A DNA stretch of 9,636 nucleotides, taken from contig QHZM01000193.1 of assembly GCA_003224665.1 (NCBI GenBank), positions 1 through 9,636 of the forward strand. Reading direction: 5' to 3'. The notes beneath the pieces are model-generated. The model saw only the letters and a list, made by a program, of their open reading frames with translations. It was not told the DNA's origin and ran no database searches. The position numbers were made by a program, and so were the translations under genes. Source of the DNA: Acidobacteriota bacterium. GTDB lineage: Bacteria > Acidobacteriota > Terriglobia > UBA7540. Positions 1 to 6,875 of the stretch are shown here, piece after piece (position 1 is the first letter of the stretch; each line of letters begins with the position of its first letter).

Positions 1-1
1 T

Positions 2-865
2 TATTTCGGCGCTGAATCGCCCAAGCCGTATCTGCACCCATTGCGCACCGCGCAGGGGACCATCGTGACGCGCGGCTTCCCCATGCGGAAGGACATCCCG
101 GGCGAAAGTACGGACCACCCTCACCATCGCGCCATGTTCTTCGCTCACGGCGACGTGAATGGAGTTGACTTTTGGAGTGAAGCGCAATTCGAGCAGACGG
201 GGCCGGTCACGGTTAAGGGGAAGCAATACACGTCCGAGAACCTGCCCAATGGCCGCACCGTCTTTCGCAAGCTTGACGAAGTGAAGGGCGGCCCCGACTC
301 GGGCACGCTGCGCGCCACGTTCGATCTTGTCGGCCCTGACGGGAAAGCGCTCGGCAGCGAGTCCCAAGTTTACATTTTCCGGGGCGACGACTCCCGAAGA
401 ACCATTGACTGTGAGTTCATCATTCGCTCCGACCGTGGAGTACCGGTCAAAATGGGCGACACGAAGGAAGGCACGTTTGCAATCCGCATGGTCAAGGAAC
501 TCGAAGAGCCGGGCGGACACATGCTGAACTCGAGCGGCGCCGTCGGCGAGAAGGAGATTTGGGGCAAGCGCGCCAACTGGGTGGACTACTCAGGCGCCGT
601 CAAAGGCGCAAAGCTGGGAGTGGCCATCTTCGATCATCCCCGGAATCCCAAACACCCCACCTACTGGCACGCGCGGGGCTACGGACTGTTCGCGGTCAAC
701 CCATTCGGCGAACACGATTTTTACAACGACAAGACCCGTGACGGCAGCATCACTATTCCTGTAAGCGGTTCGCTGACGTTTCGGTACCGCGTGTTGATCC
801 ACCAGGGAGACGCGACCGAAGCGAAAGTTGCTGAAGCGTATCAGAATTACGCCGCGGGCAGGTAA
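2..865 (+). CDS. DUF6807 ('PmoA-like') family protein, 5' end outside window
   Basis: The reading frame is open from base 2, so the gene starts before the window and 287 codons are visible, ending at TAA 863-865. A TTG at 41 is not a credible start, because the codons before it already encode family sequence (YFGAESPKPYLHPLRT). Recognisable DUF6807 signatures are the histidine-rich DHPHHR (visible residues 38-43), then HGDVNGVDFW (49-58), and near the C-terminus FDHPRNPKHP followed by YGLFAVNPFG. Pfam formerly called this family 'methane oxygenase PmoA', but it is unrelated to the membrane subunit of particulate methane monooxygenase. Its activity is unestablished; it is often found near sugar oxidoreductases and secreted carbohydrate enzymes. 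No signal peptide can be judged because the N-terminus is missing. iolB follows 58 nt downstream on the same strand, so co-transcription is plausible. Family call firm, function unknown. Confidence 0.85.
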   Translation, partial: YFGAESPKPYLHPLRTAQGTIVTRGFPMRKDIPGESTDHPHHRAMFFAHGDVNGVDFWSEAQFEQTGPVTVKGKQYTSENLPNGRTVFRKLDEVKGGPDSGTLRATFDLVGPDGKALGSESQVYIFRGDDSRRTIDCEFIIRSDRGVPVKMGDTKEGTFAIRMVKELEEPGGHMLNSSGAVGEKEIWGKRANWVDYSGAVKGAKLGVAIFDHPRNPKHPTYWHARGYGLFAVNPFGEHDFYNDKTRDGSITIPVSGSLTFRYRVLIHQGDATEAKVAEAYQNYAAGR

Positions 866-912
866 ACGGAAACAAGCCCGCCCACCGCTCCACTCGATCC
901 GTGAAAAGTTGC

Positions 913-918
913 AAGAGG
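913..918 (+). promoter_or_regulatory. Shine-Dalgarno site of iolB
   Basis: AAGAGG lies 5 nt before ATG 924. It supports that ATG over the longer in-frame possibility at 828, which would overlap the upstream gene and add 32 residues with no family resemblance. Confidence 0.6.
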
Positions 919-923
919 TTTCC

Positions 924-1736
924 ATGGACCGATTGATTAAAGCAGGACCCAACGGAAAGCTCCAGCAGATCGTCCGGCCGGGCCAGATGCGGTTCCTGGA
1001 CTTCGCGCGGCTTCGGCTGGGGCGCGGCGAGCGTCATTCCGGCTCGACCGGGGCTCGCGAATACGTCCTGGATATTTTCTCCGGCGAGGCTTCGATGTCG
1101 GTCGAAACCGCGGGCGGCAAGAACGAAATTTTCCAGCGGGCCGGCGGCCGGGCTGACGTCTTTTCCGGGCCTCCCGTAATGGTCTATCTTCCTCCCCAGT
1201 CGCAATTCGAGGTGGCAGCGGCATCGCTTCTCGACGTCGGAATCTTTTCAGCTCCGTCAAAGGCCGCGGCCGCGCCGAAGCTTCTCGAGGGGCCCGCCGT
1301 GGTCGCGCGCCAGGTCGGCCGCGAAAACTGGCGACGCACGGTCTATTCCGCGCTCACTGAAAACGTGCCCGCTGAGCGGTTGCTCGCCGGCGAGACTCTA
1401 AGCCCGCCGGGCAACTGGTCAAGTTATCCGCCCCACAAGCACGATCGCAGAAACCCGCCTCAGGAAGCTGTGCTCGAGGAAATCTATTTTTTCCGCGTCA
1501 AGCCGTCGCAGGGGTACGGTTTTATCTGGACCTACACCGCGCCCGACGACTCGGAAGGCTTCTCAACTGTCTTTGTCGTCGAAGATGGCGACACGGTCCT
1601 GCTTCCCAAAGGCTACCATCCCGTGGTCGCGGCGCCCGGCTACGAGCTTCACTACACCTGGGTCCTGGCCGGCGAGGAGCGCCGCTACGGCGCCTGGGCC
1701 GACGACCCGCGCCACGCCTGGGTCAAGGGCCTGTGA
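924..1736 (+). CDS. iolB: 5-deoxy-glucuronate isomerase (IolB/KduI-like bicupin)
   Basis: The 270-residue product has the usual length for IolB. This enzyme isomerises 5-deoxy-D-glucuronate to 2-deoxy-5-keto-D-gluconate in cytoplasmic myo-inositol catabolism. The metal-binding region of the C-terminal cupin is visible: PPHKHD (His171, His173), a Glu at 185 or 186 in LEEIYFFR, and His232 in KGYHPVVAAPGY, followed by HYTWVLAGEERR. These match the His-His-Glu-His ligand set known for KduI/IolB. The N-terminal half (residues 1-115) is the second, metal-free cupin. The start at ATG 924 is set by the AAGAGG site and by family length. No other iol gene (iolC, D, E, G, J) is in the window, so whether the substrate is inositol-derived or another uronate cannot be decided here. 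A hexuronate-type transporter lies downstream. Family identification is strong; pathway assignment is inferred. Confidence 0.9.
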   Translation: MDRLIKAGPNGKLQQIVRPGQMRFLDFARLRLGRGERHSGSTGAREYVLDIFSGEASMSVETAGGKNEIFQRAGGRADVFSGPPVMVYLPPQSQFEVAAASLLDVGIFSAPSKAAAAPKLLEGPAVVARQVGRENWRRTVYSALTENVPAERLLAGETLSPPGNWSSYPPHKHDRRNPPQEAVLEEIYFFRVKPSQGYGFIWTYTAPDDSEGFSTVFVVEDGDTVLLPKGYHPVVAAPGYELHYTWVLAGEERRYGAWADDPRHAWVKGL

Positions 1737-1738
1737 CC

Positions 1739-1753
1739 GGTTCTTCGGGAACC
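1739..1753 (+). other. Short hairpin just after iolB
   Basis: GGTTC (1739-1743) and GAACC (1749-1753) form a 5-bp stem with a TTCGG loop, two bases after the iolB stop. No T-tract follows, so it is at most a weak transcript-end or processing structure and could be chance. Confidence 0.2.
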
Positions 1754-1805
1754 CGCACACATCCGATTCGGGACTTCCTTGCGCCGCTCGTCGCTCGTCA
1801 CCTTG

Positions 1806-2027
1806 ATGAAGATTCCATTTTCCTATTCTGACCAGCCGCCGCCCGAAGTGCCCGGCGAAAATCTTTTGGCGGTTCTGACGCCTCTTTTCTTAGAACCCCC
1901 GAAGCCGCTCGCGCATCTTGCAGAAGATGCGCTCGATACCCCGATCGGGTCGCCTCGAAAGGCCGCCGTGCTTCTTCAAGGCGGCGACGTGTTACCGCTC
2001 TTGGCAGGCCGCGGACCAAATTCATGA
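1806..2027 (+). pseudogene. Truncated LarA-like (DUF2088) N-terminal remnant
   Basis: This 73-codon ORF begins like a lactate racemase (LarA) N-terminal domain. It has a short beta-strand start (MKIPFSYSD), then GENLLAVLTP (residues 17-26), then ALDTPIGSPR (42-51), which fits the family pattern ALxNPIGSPxL. In intact proteins of about 420 residues this is followed by a strand leading into a D-x-TRP motif and then the catalytic nickel-pincer domains. Here the resemblance stops after residue 51 (about base 1958), and none of the three forward frames supplies the D-x-TRP motif before the transporter gene. The remaining 22 residues are unrelated. The TGA stop (2025-2027) overlaps the ATG of the transporter gene (2024-2026). 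No Shine-Dalgarno site is seen before ATG 1806. I read it as a deletion-derived remnant of a gene that once sat between iolB and the transporter. A functional short leader peptide is possible but unsupported. The rest of the 287-nt interval between iolB and the transporter holds nothing else I recognise. Confidence 0.6.
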
Positions 2028-3322
2028 AATCATCCTCCGCCCCTCTCGCTTCCCCGGCCCGATTCACCATCCCGCATTTGCGCTGGCTCGTTTGCGCGTT
2101 GTTGTTTCTCGGCTCGACCATCAATTACATTGACCGCGGAACCATCGCCATCCTGGCTCCTTATCTGCAACCGCTTTTTCACTGGTCGGAAAGCGACTAC
2201 GGATGGATTGTGTTTTCCTTCCAATTGGCGTACGCGATGATGATGATGGCTTCCGGAGGCATCATCGACCGGCTCGGGACTCGTTTGGGTTATGCGCTCT
2301 CGATGGCGTGGTGGTCTCTCGCCACCATGGCCCACGCGCTGGCCAGTGGACTACGTTCTTTCATTTTCGCCCGCTTCCTGCTCGGCGCGGGAGAAGCGGG
2401 GAACTTCCCCGCCTCGATCAAAGGCGTAGCGGAATGGTTCCCTAAAACAGAGAGAGCCCTGGCGACCGGCATTTTCAACTCCGGGACAAATATCGGAGCG
2501 GTCGTCGCCTACCCGGTTGTCGGATGGCTGCTGCGCGCGTGGGGCTGGAAAGCGGCCTTCATCGGCACGGGCGGCCTGGGATTCGTTTGCGTGGTCCTGT
2601 GGCTGCTGGTTTACCGCCTGCCGCAGCAGCATCCCTGGATCACCGAGCGGGAGCGGCAACACATCGAAAAGCGCGAAGCGGACGAGATGGATGAGCCTAA
2701 AATCTCATGGCGGAAAATGTTCGGCTCCCGGAAGGCCTGGGGGTTCACGCTGGCGAAGTTCATGACCGATCCCATCTGGTGGTTCTACATTTTCTGGCTG
2801 CCCAAGTATCTCACTCAGGCGCGCGGCTTCTCGATGGCCACAATGGAGCTGTTTGGCTCGATCCCTTTTCTCGCCGCCATATTCGGCAGCGTCGCGGGGG
2901 GATGGCTTTCCGGCCACCTCATCAAACGCGGATGGTCGCTCAACCGCGCAAGAAAAACTGCGATGGCGATTTGCGCATTCTGCATGCCGGCTGGAATCGT
3001 CGCCGTGCTTTCGAACAATCCCTGGACCGCACTGGCCCTGATTTCGATTGCTACGTCGGCTCACCAGGGCTGGTCCGCCAATGTGTTCACGCTCGCCTCG
3101 GACATGTTTCCGAAAAAAGACGTCGGGTCGGTCGTCGGCCTTGGGGGAGCCGCGGGCGCCGTCGGAGGAATGATCATCGCGCCCGTGGCGGGCTACATCC
3201 TCCAGTTCTTTCATACGTACGTTCCCCTGTTCATCATCGCCGGCGTGATGCATCCTCTGGCACTCGGCGTAGTCCACTGGGTGATTCCGAAAATCACGCC
3301 TGTCGAAGGCCCCGAAGCCTAG
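2024..3322 (+). CDS. MFS transporter, hexuronate (ExuT-like) / ACS family
   Basis: This 432-residue inner-membrane protein has the 12-helix pattern of the anion:cation symporter branch of the major facilitator superfamily, which includes ExuT, GudP and DgoT. TM1 contains INYIDRGTIAI with Asp37-Arg38. The signature-A loop is GGIIDRLGTRLG (residues 78-89). TM4 contains LLGAGEAGNFPASIKG with Glu124, then WFPKTERALATGIFNSGTNIGA (139-159). The second half starts with FMTDPIWWFYIFWLPKYL, including Asp249, a stretch typical of hexuronate transporters. The Asp37-to-Glu124 distance (87) equals that of the proton-coupling Asp and Glu described in E. coli DgoT. The likely role is proton-coupled uptake of a hexuronate or similar sugar acid. 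The ATG overlaps the stop of the LarA remnant (ATGA) and has no convincing Shine-Dalgarno site, so translation may be coupled. It converges with the M1 peptidase gene, leaving only 28 nt between stops. The exact substrate cannot be read from sequence. Confidence 0.88.
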   Translation: MKSSSAPLASPARFTIPHLRWLVCALLFLGSTINYIDRGTIAILAPYLQPLFHWSESDYGWIVFSFQLAYAMMMMASGGIIDRLGTRLGYALSMAWWSLATMAHALASGLRSFIFARFLLGAGEAGNFPASIKGVAEWFPKTERALATGIFNSGTNIGAVVAYPVVGWLLRAWGWKAAFIGTGGLGFVCVVLWLLVYRLPQQHPWITERERQHIEKREADEMDEPKISWRKMFGSRKAWGFTLAKFMTDPIWWFYIFWLPKYLTQARGFSMATMELFGSIPFLAAIFGSVAGGWLSGHLIKRGWSLNRARKTAMAICAFCMPAGIVAVLSNNPWTALALISIATSAHQGWSANVFTLASDMFPKKDVGSVVGLGGAAGAVGGMIIAPVAGYILQFFHTYVPLFIIAGVMHPLALGVVHWVIPKITPVEGPEA

Positions 3323-3350
3323 CAGCGAAATCTCCGTCGCCAGCGCGCCT

Positions 3351-5756
3351 TCACTTCAATCTCTTGACGGAGGTTTTTTCCGAAAGGACCCAATGCTGCG
3401 GATCAAGATCGACTTCTTTGGGACGACCCGGAATCTTAATCTGAATCGGCGTGCTCGGGCCGTAAGCATAAACCAACCCGCGTGCCTGCTGGTCCTTCTC
3501 ATACCGCAGAACGAGCGGGAGGGGCATAAACCACTTTTCCCCTGCGTTTTCTTGGTAGACGATCCCCTTCAATAGGACGGAACCATCCGCAGCATTTTCC
3601 AAATCGTATTCAAGGCGGTACGAGGGAAGGTAAGTTTCGTAAACCCACTGGCGGAAGAACCAGTTGAGGTCTTTCATTTTATACCTTTGGGCGACGGGAG
3701 TACTCGTAAAATGGTTATTGGCCACTTCAATGAACGACTCCGTTGTAGCCCAACCGTTCCGGTGTCGAGCGACAAAGTCGCTCATCATGTCATAGAAGGG
3801 CTGGGGATCGCCCGTCTGGGGGTCAGCGAACAGGAAGTGAAGCATGCGAAGGACCAGAGCTCCCTTGTTGTAAATGAGTGTCTGATAGGCGTTCTCGGTT
3901 TCGCGAGTGGCGAGCCGCCGGCCGAGGATCAGCGGTCCCACATCCACGACCCGGCCAGAGGCGATACCCAGTTGAGTCTCGGGGGGCTGCCGCAATGACT
4001 CGCGCATCGAGTGAACGAGTTCCTCAGCATCTTTCGGACGCTCGCGCCGAGCCGTGTACAGCACGCCCGAGTACTCGGCGAAACCTTCGCTCAACCACTG
4101 GTCACGGTACGAGCGCCAGCCCACGACGTCGCCCCACCACTGGTGCGCCGTCTCATGAGAAATAAAGGAAAAGGTATACTTCGTCGCGTTGTCGGACCTC
4201 GGCAACAGGAGCATCGTCGCGAATCCCTGCCCGAAAGCGCGGGGATGATACATCGCACCGAAGCTCCCGTAAGGATAATCGCCGAACAGGGCGCTGAAAT
4301 ATCGGAGAGAGTTCATCAACTCCGCAACGACAAAGTCTTCCTTGATAGCCAGGAGATAACCGGGCAGCGAATAGAACGTGATGGGAATTTTGTTACCTTT
4401 CAGGTCGACCATTTCCGTGTGCGGTTCAAAGGGTCCAACGCCGAACGTAGTCAGCGCGACAGGCGTGTCAACCTTCCATTCGCTGATCATTTCTTTGTCA
4501 TTGTCGGGGGAGGGTTCGTAGCGGACACGAAGGCCTGCACTGACAGCCTTGTCTCGTTTCCGATGTCGAAATGTCAGATCGAAGGTTGAACGCCGGAGAT
4601 AACCATGCCGTGGGTACCACTCGCTCGTCTCGCGGGGGTAAGTGCACTCAGACAAAAAGGGGGAGTCATACATGAAGTCCCCGGCCAATTCGAGGATCAT
4701 GGAGAACTTTTCTCCCGCGGCACGAGGGGCTGGCAAAAAAACAGTGAGGCCACCCTCCCACTCTTCCTGGATGGCCTCTAAGGTCGAGCCATCGGCGAAG
4801 CGGGCAGCCTTGAGCCGCAATTCCTTTTTTAGGCGAATCGAGTCGTACTCTGGCAGCGACTCGCCAACGACAAGTGGGAAGGCATTGAGACCGTTTACCA
4901 GGGACTCCAAATCCATATGGACTTCCGTTCGCATAACCTTTTTCGGGTTCGTCACGTCGATCTCAATCGCGTAATGAGGGATCGAAACAAGATCGTACGC
5001 GTCGGAGTAATTCACACGACCGCGTTGATAATCTTCGAGGCTGTAAAACGCCATCCACACGTCCGTCCCGCCCCCCACGTTTCGATGGGCGAAAATGATT
5101 CCTTTTTCTCCGGCATTGATACCGAAATGGGCCACGGGAATACGCGACTGGGAGTCAAACAGAAACGTGAACCGCCCCCGCTTCCCTCCTTCAAACTCGC
5201 CAAGAAAAAAGCCCGGAGACTCGCGGTTCAGTACAGAGACGGCAACGCGGGCGGCCAAGTTCGCCCCGGTCTCTTTCAAAAACCGCGGCTCGAATTCCTC
5301 GGCGAGTTTCCGAGCCTCTCGTGGAACTTCTCCCTGCCGGAGTGAATTTGGCGGAACGAGGTCCGCTGTGTCGTCGGTAAATCGGAGGACGGCACTGTGG
5401 AAATCGGAATTGACTTTATCGGCCTTCAGCATCCGGCGCAGGTTATCCAATTCGAACTCGCTTGGCGGCGCAGGAGCGTGGAACGTGCCCTGGCCCAGGA
5501 AGACAGCCCCTCGAGTCTTGCCGATAGCTGGTTCCTCGAAATAGAAAGTCCCACTGAAGGTCATCTCGACGCGGTCACGCTTCAGGACTAAATTTTCAGC
5601 AACTGCGGTTTGACCCGAAAGTTGAAATTTGTGGAGGGCGTGGTATGCTTCCGCCACGTTTCCGGTGGAGGAAACGTCCTCCGCCTTGGCTGACAGGCAT
5701 GTCAGAAACAGGACTCCAACCAGGAATAAAAGAGGCAGTGATCTGTTGAGTCTCAT
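3351..5756 (-). CDS. Secreted M1-family metallopeptidase with extended N-terminus
   Basis: This is an 801-residue exported zinc peptidase. An N-terminal signal peptide is visible (basic RLNR, hydrophobic core at 8-20, likely cleavage near AKA-ED at 23-26). The cysteine at 20 might suggest a lipobox, but the context is a poor fit. The zinc site is HETAH (His534, His538) with Glu535 as catalytic base and Glu557 in WLSEGFAE as third ligand. This is the HExxH-x18-E spacing diagnostic of M1 (gluzincin) peptidases. Tyr629 in IYNKGALVLRML fits the catalytic tyrosine. The GxMEN substrate-binding motif is replaced by GAMYH (500-504). The zinc site sits over 200 residues later than in compact M1 enzymes, so residues ~27-235 form an extra domain of unknown role. 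Sampled lines of this gene are visibly less GC-rich than the flanking MFS genes. It lies 92 nt downstream of the PIG-L gene on the same strand and may be co-transcribed. Family call firm; aminopeptidase activity less sure. Confidence 0.9.
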   Translation of the reverse strand: MRLNRSLPLLFLVGVLFLTCLSAKAEDVSSTGNVAEAYHALHKFQLSGQTAVAENLVLKRDRVEMTFSGTFYFEEPAIGKTRGAVFLGQGTFHAPAPPSEFELDNLRRMLKADKVNSDFHSAVLRFTDDTADLVPPNSLRQGEVPREARKLAEEFEPRFLKETGANLAARVAVSVLNRESPGFFLGEFEGGKRGRFTFLFDSQSRIPVAHFGINAGEKGIIFAHRNVGGGTDVWMAFYSLEDYQRGRVNYSDAYDLVSIPHYAIEIDVTNPKKVMRTEVHMDLESLVNGLNAFPLVVGESLPEYDSIRLKKELRLKAARFADGSTLEAIQEEWEGGLTVFLPAPRAAGEKFSMILELAGDFMYDSPFLSECTYPRETSEWYPRHGYLRRSTFDLTFRHRKRDKAVSAGLRVRYEPSPDNDKEMISEWKVDTPVALTTFGVGPFEPHTEMVDLKGNKIPITFYSLPGYLLAIKEDFVVAELMNSLRYFSALFGDYPYGSFGAMYHPRAFGQGFATMLLLPRSDNATKYTFSFISHETAHQWWGDVVGWRSYRDQWLSEGFAEYSGVLYTARRERPKDAEELVHSMRESLRQPPETQLGIASGRVVDVGPLILGRRLATRETENAYQTLIYNKGALVLRMLHFLFADPQTGDPQPFYDMMSDFVARHRNGWATTESFIEVANNHFTSTPVAQRYKMKDLNWFFRQWVYETYLPSYRLEYDLENAADGSVLLKGIVYQENAGEKWFMPLPLVLRYEKDQQARGLVYAYGPSTPIQIKIPGRPKEVDLDPQHWVLSEKTSVKRLK

Positions 5757-5762
5757 GGAATG

Positions 5763-5768
5763 CCTCCC
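5763..5768 (-). promoter_or_regulatory. Shine-Dalgarno site of the M1 peptidase gene
   Basis: On the minus strand GGGAGG lies 6 nt before the ATG at 5756. It confirms the start, which also places the signal peptide at the very N-terminus. Confidence 0.65.
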
Positions 5769-5803
5769 AACACTCCTTCCGGAAAGCGCTACAATCCTCT
5801 CGG

Positions 5804-5819
5804 AAGCCTAGCACGGCTT
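5804..5819. repeat. Short inverted repeat between PIG-L and M1 genes
   Basis: AAGCC (5804-5808) and GGCTT (5815-5819) flank the 6-nt loop TAGCAC. On the transcribed (minus) strand no T-tract follows, so it is not a convincing terminator. It may be a weak processing hairpin or chance. Confidence 0.2.
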
Positions 5820-5848
5820 GTCTTTGAATTCGAAATGAGCTTTGGTTT

Positions 5849-6676
5849 TCACCTTTGATTGAATTCCGTGGCCCGGCGAAACGGCTCCACGTAGTGGCCG
5901 TCTTTCTTTGGTTGTTCTCGCTTGAGTAGCTCTTTGAAGCGCGCGAGCGCCGCCGGGTCCCAATCCGGACGGTATTTGTTGATGGCCGGCTCGACCTGGC
6001 TGACGTGCTTCGTGCCCGCCAGGACCTTCAGATCCATGACGGCGTCGATGTTGACCCAATAATTGGCTTCCTGCGGCGTCGAGTAGAAAAAGTACATCAC
6101 CGGGACCTGATACGGTCCGAGGTCGCGCTGGAGAAGTTGATTCGGAAAGTAGAGCCAGAACTCCGCGGCGCGGACGGCGTCGATGGTATTGAAGGCCGCC
6201 ATGCGGTGATCGGTCTTGTGCCAGCGCTCGTACCATTCGCCCGGATCAATGCTGAGCAGGACGTCAGGCCGGAGGCGGCGAATAATGGCCGTCGCCTCCT
6301 CCACGAGCTTCGGCTGAGGCGCGTATTCCAGCGCGCCGTCGTCATAGCCCATCCAAATAAGATTTTCTTTGGGAGTCCCGAGCACCGCCTCCGCGGCTTC
6401 CTCTTCAGCTTTGCGGATGCGCGCCAGGCGCTGCGAAGTCATTTCGAGATCGTACGAGCCCTTGTCATCGTTTGTGTAGAGGACAACGTACACCCGGTTG
6501 TGGTTTCGATTCAGCAGGGCGATGGTGCCGCCCGCCCCCCAGAGCTCGTCGTCCGGATGCGGGGTGAAGACCACGACCGTCTTATCGCGGAGGTCTTCGA
6601 GCCGCGGCTCCTCGGCCGGCACGGACGTCGCCAATACCACTACGAGCAAAAAACCCAGTGCCATTTTTCTCGTCAC
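5849..6676 (-). CDS. Secreted PIG-L/LmbE-family N-deacetylase
   Basis: The 275-residue product starts with a signal peptide (TRKM, hydrophobic core ~5-18, likely cleavage at VPA-EE around 21). The LmbE fold follows: VVVFTPHPDDELWGAGG (residues 34-50) holds the HPDDE motif (His40, Asp43 as zinc ligands, Asp42 as likely catalytic base). RLARIRKAEEEAAEAVLG (83-100) is the typical helix, and HKTDH (153-157) supplies the last zinc ligand, His157. Family members are zinc-dependent deacetylases of N-acetylglucosamine-containing molecules or similar amides. Because it is exported, this one would act in the periplasm or outside, not in mycothiol-type cytosolic pathways. The start is GTG 6676, backed by GAGGAGGG close upstream; the ATG at 6664 would sit too far from that site and lose the basic N-region. 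It is divergent from the MFS gene at 6876 and upstream of the M1 peptidase gene. Family strong, substrate unknown. Confidence 0.88.
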   Translation of the reverse strand: MTRKMALGFLLVVVLATSVPAEEPRLEDLRDKTVVVFTPHPDDELWGAGGTIALLNRNHNRVYVVLYTNDDKGSYDLEMTSQRLARIRKAEEEAAEAVLGTPKENLIWMGYDDGALEYAPQPKLVEEATAIIRRLRPDVLLSIDPGEWYERWHKTDHRMAAFNTIDAVRAAEFWLYFPNQLLQRDLGPYQVPVMYFFYSTPQEANYWVNIDAVMDLKVLAGTKHVSQVEPAINKYRPDWDPAALARFKELLKREQPKKDGHYVEPFRRATEFNQR

Positions 6677-6680
6677 GCGT

Positions 6681-6688
6681 CCCTCCTC
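6681..6688 (-). promoter_or_regulatory. Shine-Dalgarno site selecting the GTG start of the PIG-L gene
   Basis: On the minus strand GAGGAGGG precedes GTG 6676, with 5 nt between the GGAGG core and the start. This favours GTG over the in-frame ATG 12 nt later. Confidence 0.65.
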
Positions 6689-6713
6689 GCTGGCGTTGCC
6701 CCTGAAATGCAGA

Positions 6714-6735
6714 AAACTCCCAGCCGGCGGAGTTT
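6714..6735. promoter_or_regulatory. Perfect inverted repeat in the PIG-L/MFS divergent region
   Basis: AAACTCC (6714-6720) and GGAGTTT (6729-6735) form a perfect 7-bp dyad around an 8-nt GC-rich centre containing GCCGGC. It lies 38 nt upstream of the PIG-L start in the 199-nt divergent interval (6677-6875). It could be an operator for one or both genes or an mRNA-leader hairpin. No clear sigma70 promoter was found beside it; a weak TTGCCC-N16-TATCCT pair (6817-6844) points toward the MFS gene. Function inferred only. Confidence 0.35.
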
Positions 6736-6875
6736 ACCGGAAACAAGACCGACGGGAAAGAATCGTTCCAGTTCCTGGGGCCGGCGCGGGGCATGCAGCG
6801 GCTGATTGTCTTCCCTTTGCCCCCGACAGAAATTGCGGTATCCTGCGCGAGCCCTGGTCGTCAGAAACGAGCTCA

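Noticed and set aside
828..923. Longer start for iolB at 828
   Set aside because: It overlaps the upstream gene, adds residues outside the family length and lacks the ribosome binding site that ATG 924 has.
753..1260. Minus-strand open frames opposite iolB
   Set aside because: They are Arg/Pro-rich shadow translations with no recognisable domain; iolB on the other strand is intact with its metal ligands.
3323..3350. Possible bidirectional terminator between the convergent MFS and M1 genes
   Set aside because: The 28-nt gap has no clear stem-loop with a T-tract on either strand.
2707..3444. Plus-strand open frame of 245 codons within the ExuT-like gene
   Set aside because: It is an Arg/His-rich out-of-frame reading of a clear MFS gene and runs past it into the opposing peptidase gene.
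4011..4589. Plus-strand open frame of 192 codons opposite the M1 peptidase
   Set aside because: It is antisense to the zinc-site region of the peptidase, and the protein shows no domain or start signal.
6005..6805. Long plus-strand open frame (266 codons) antisense to the PIG-L gene
   Set aside because: The opposite strand encodes an intact signal peptide plus the HPDDE and HxxDH motifs. The antisense translation shows no family motif and is the kind of stop-free shadow common in GC-rich DNA.
6498..6875. Upstream extension of the first tandem MFS gene (126 extra codons)
   Set aside because: The extension is mostly antisense to the PIG-L coding sequence, is low-complexity Ser/Arg/Pro-rich, and matches nothing in the MFS family, so GTG 6876 was taken as the start.
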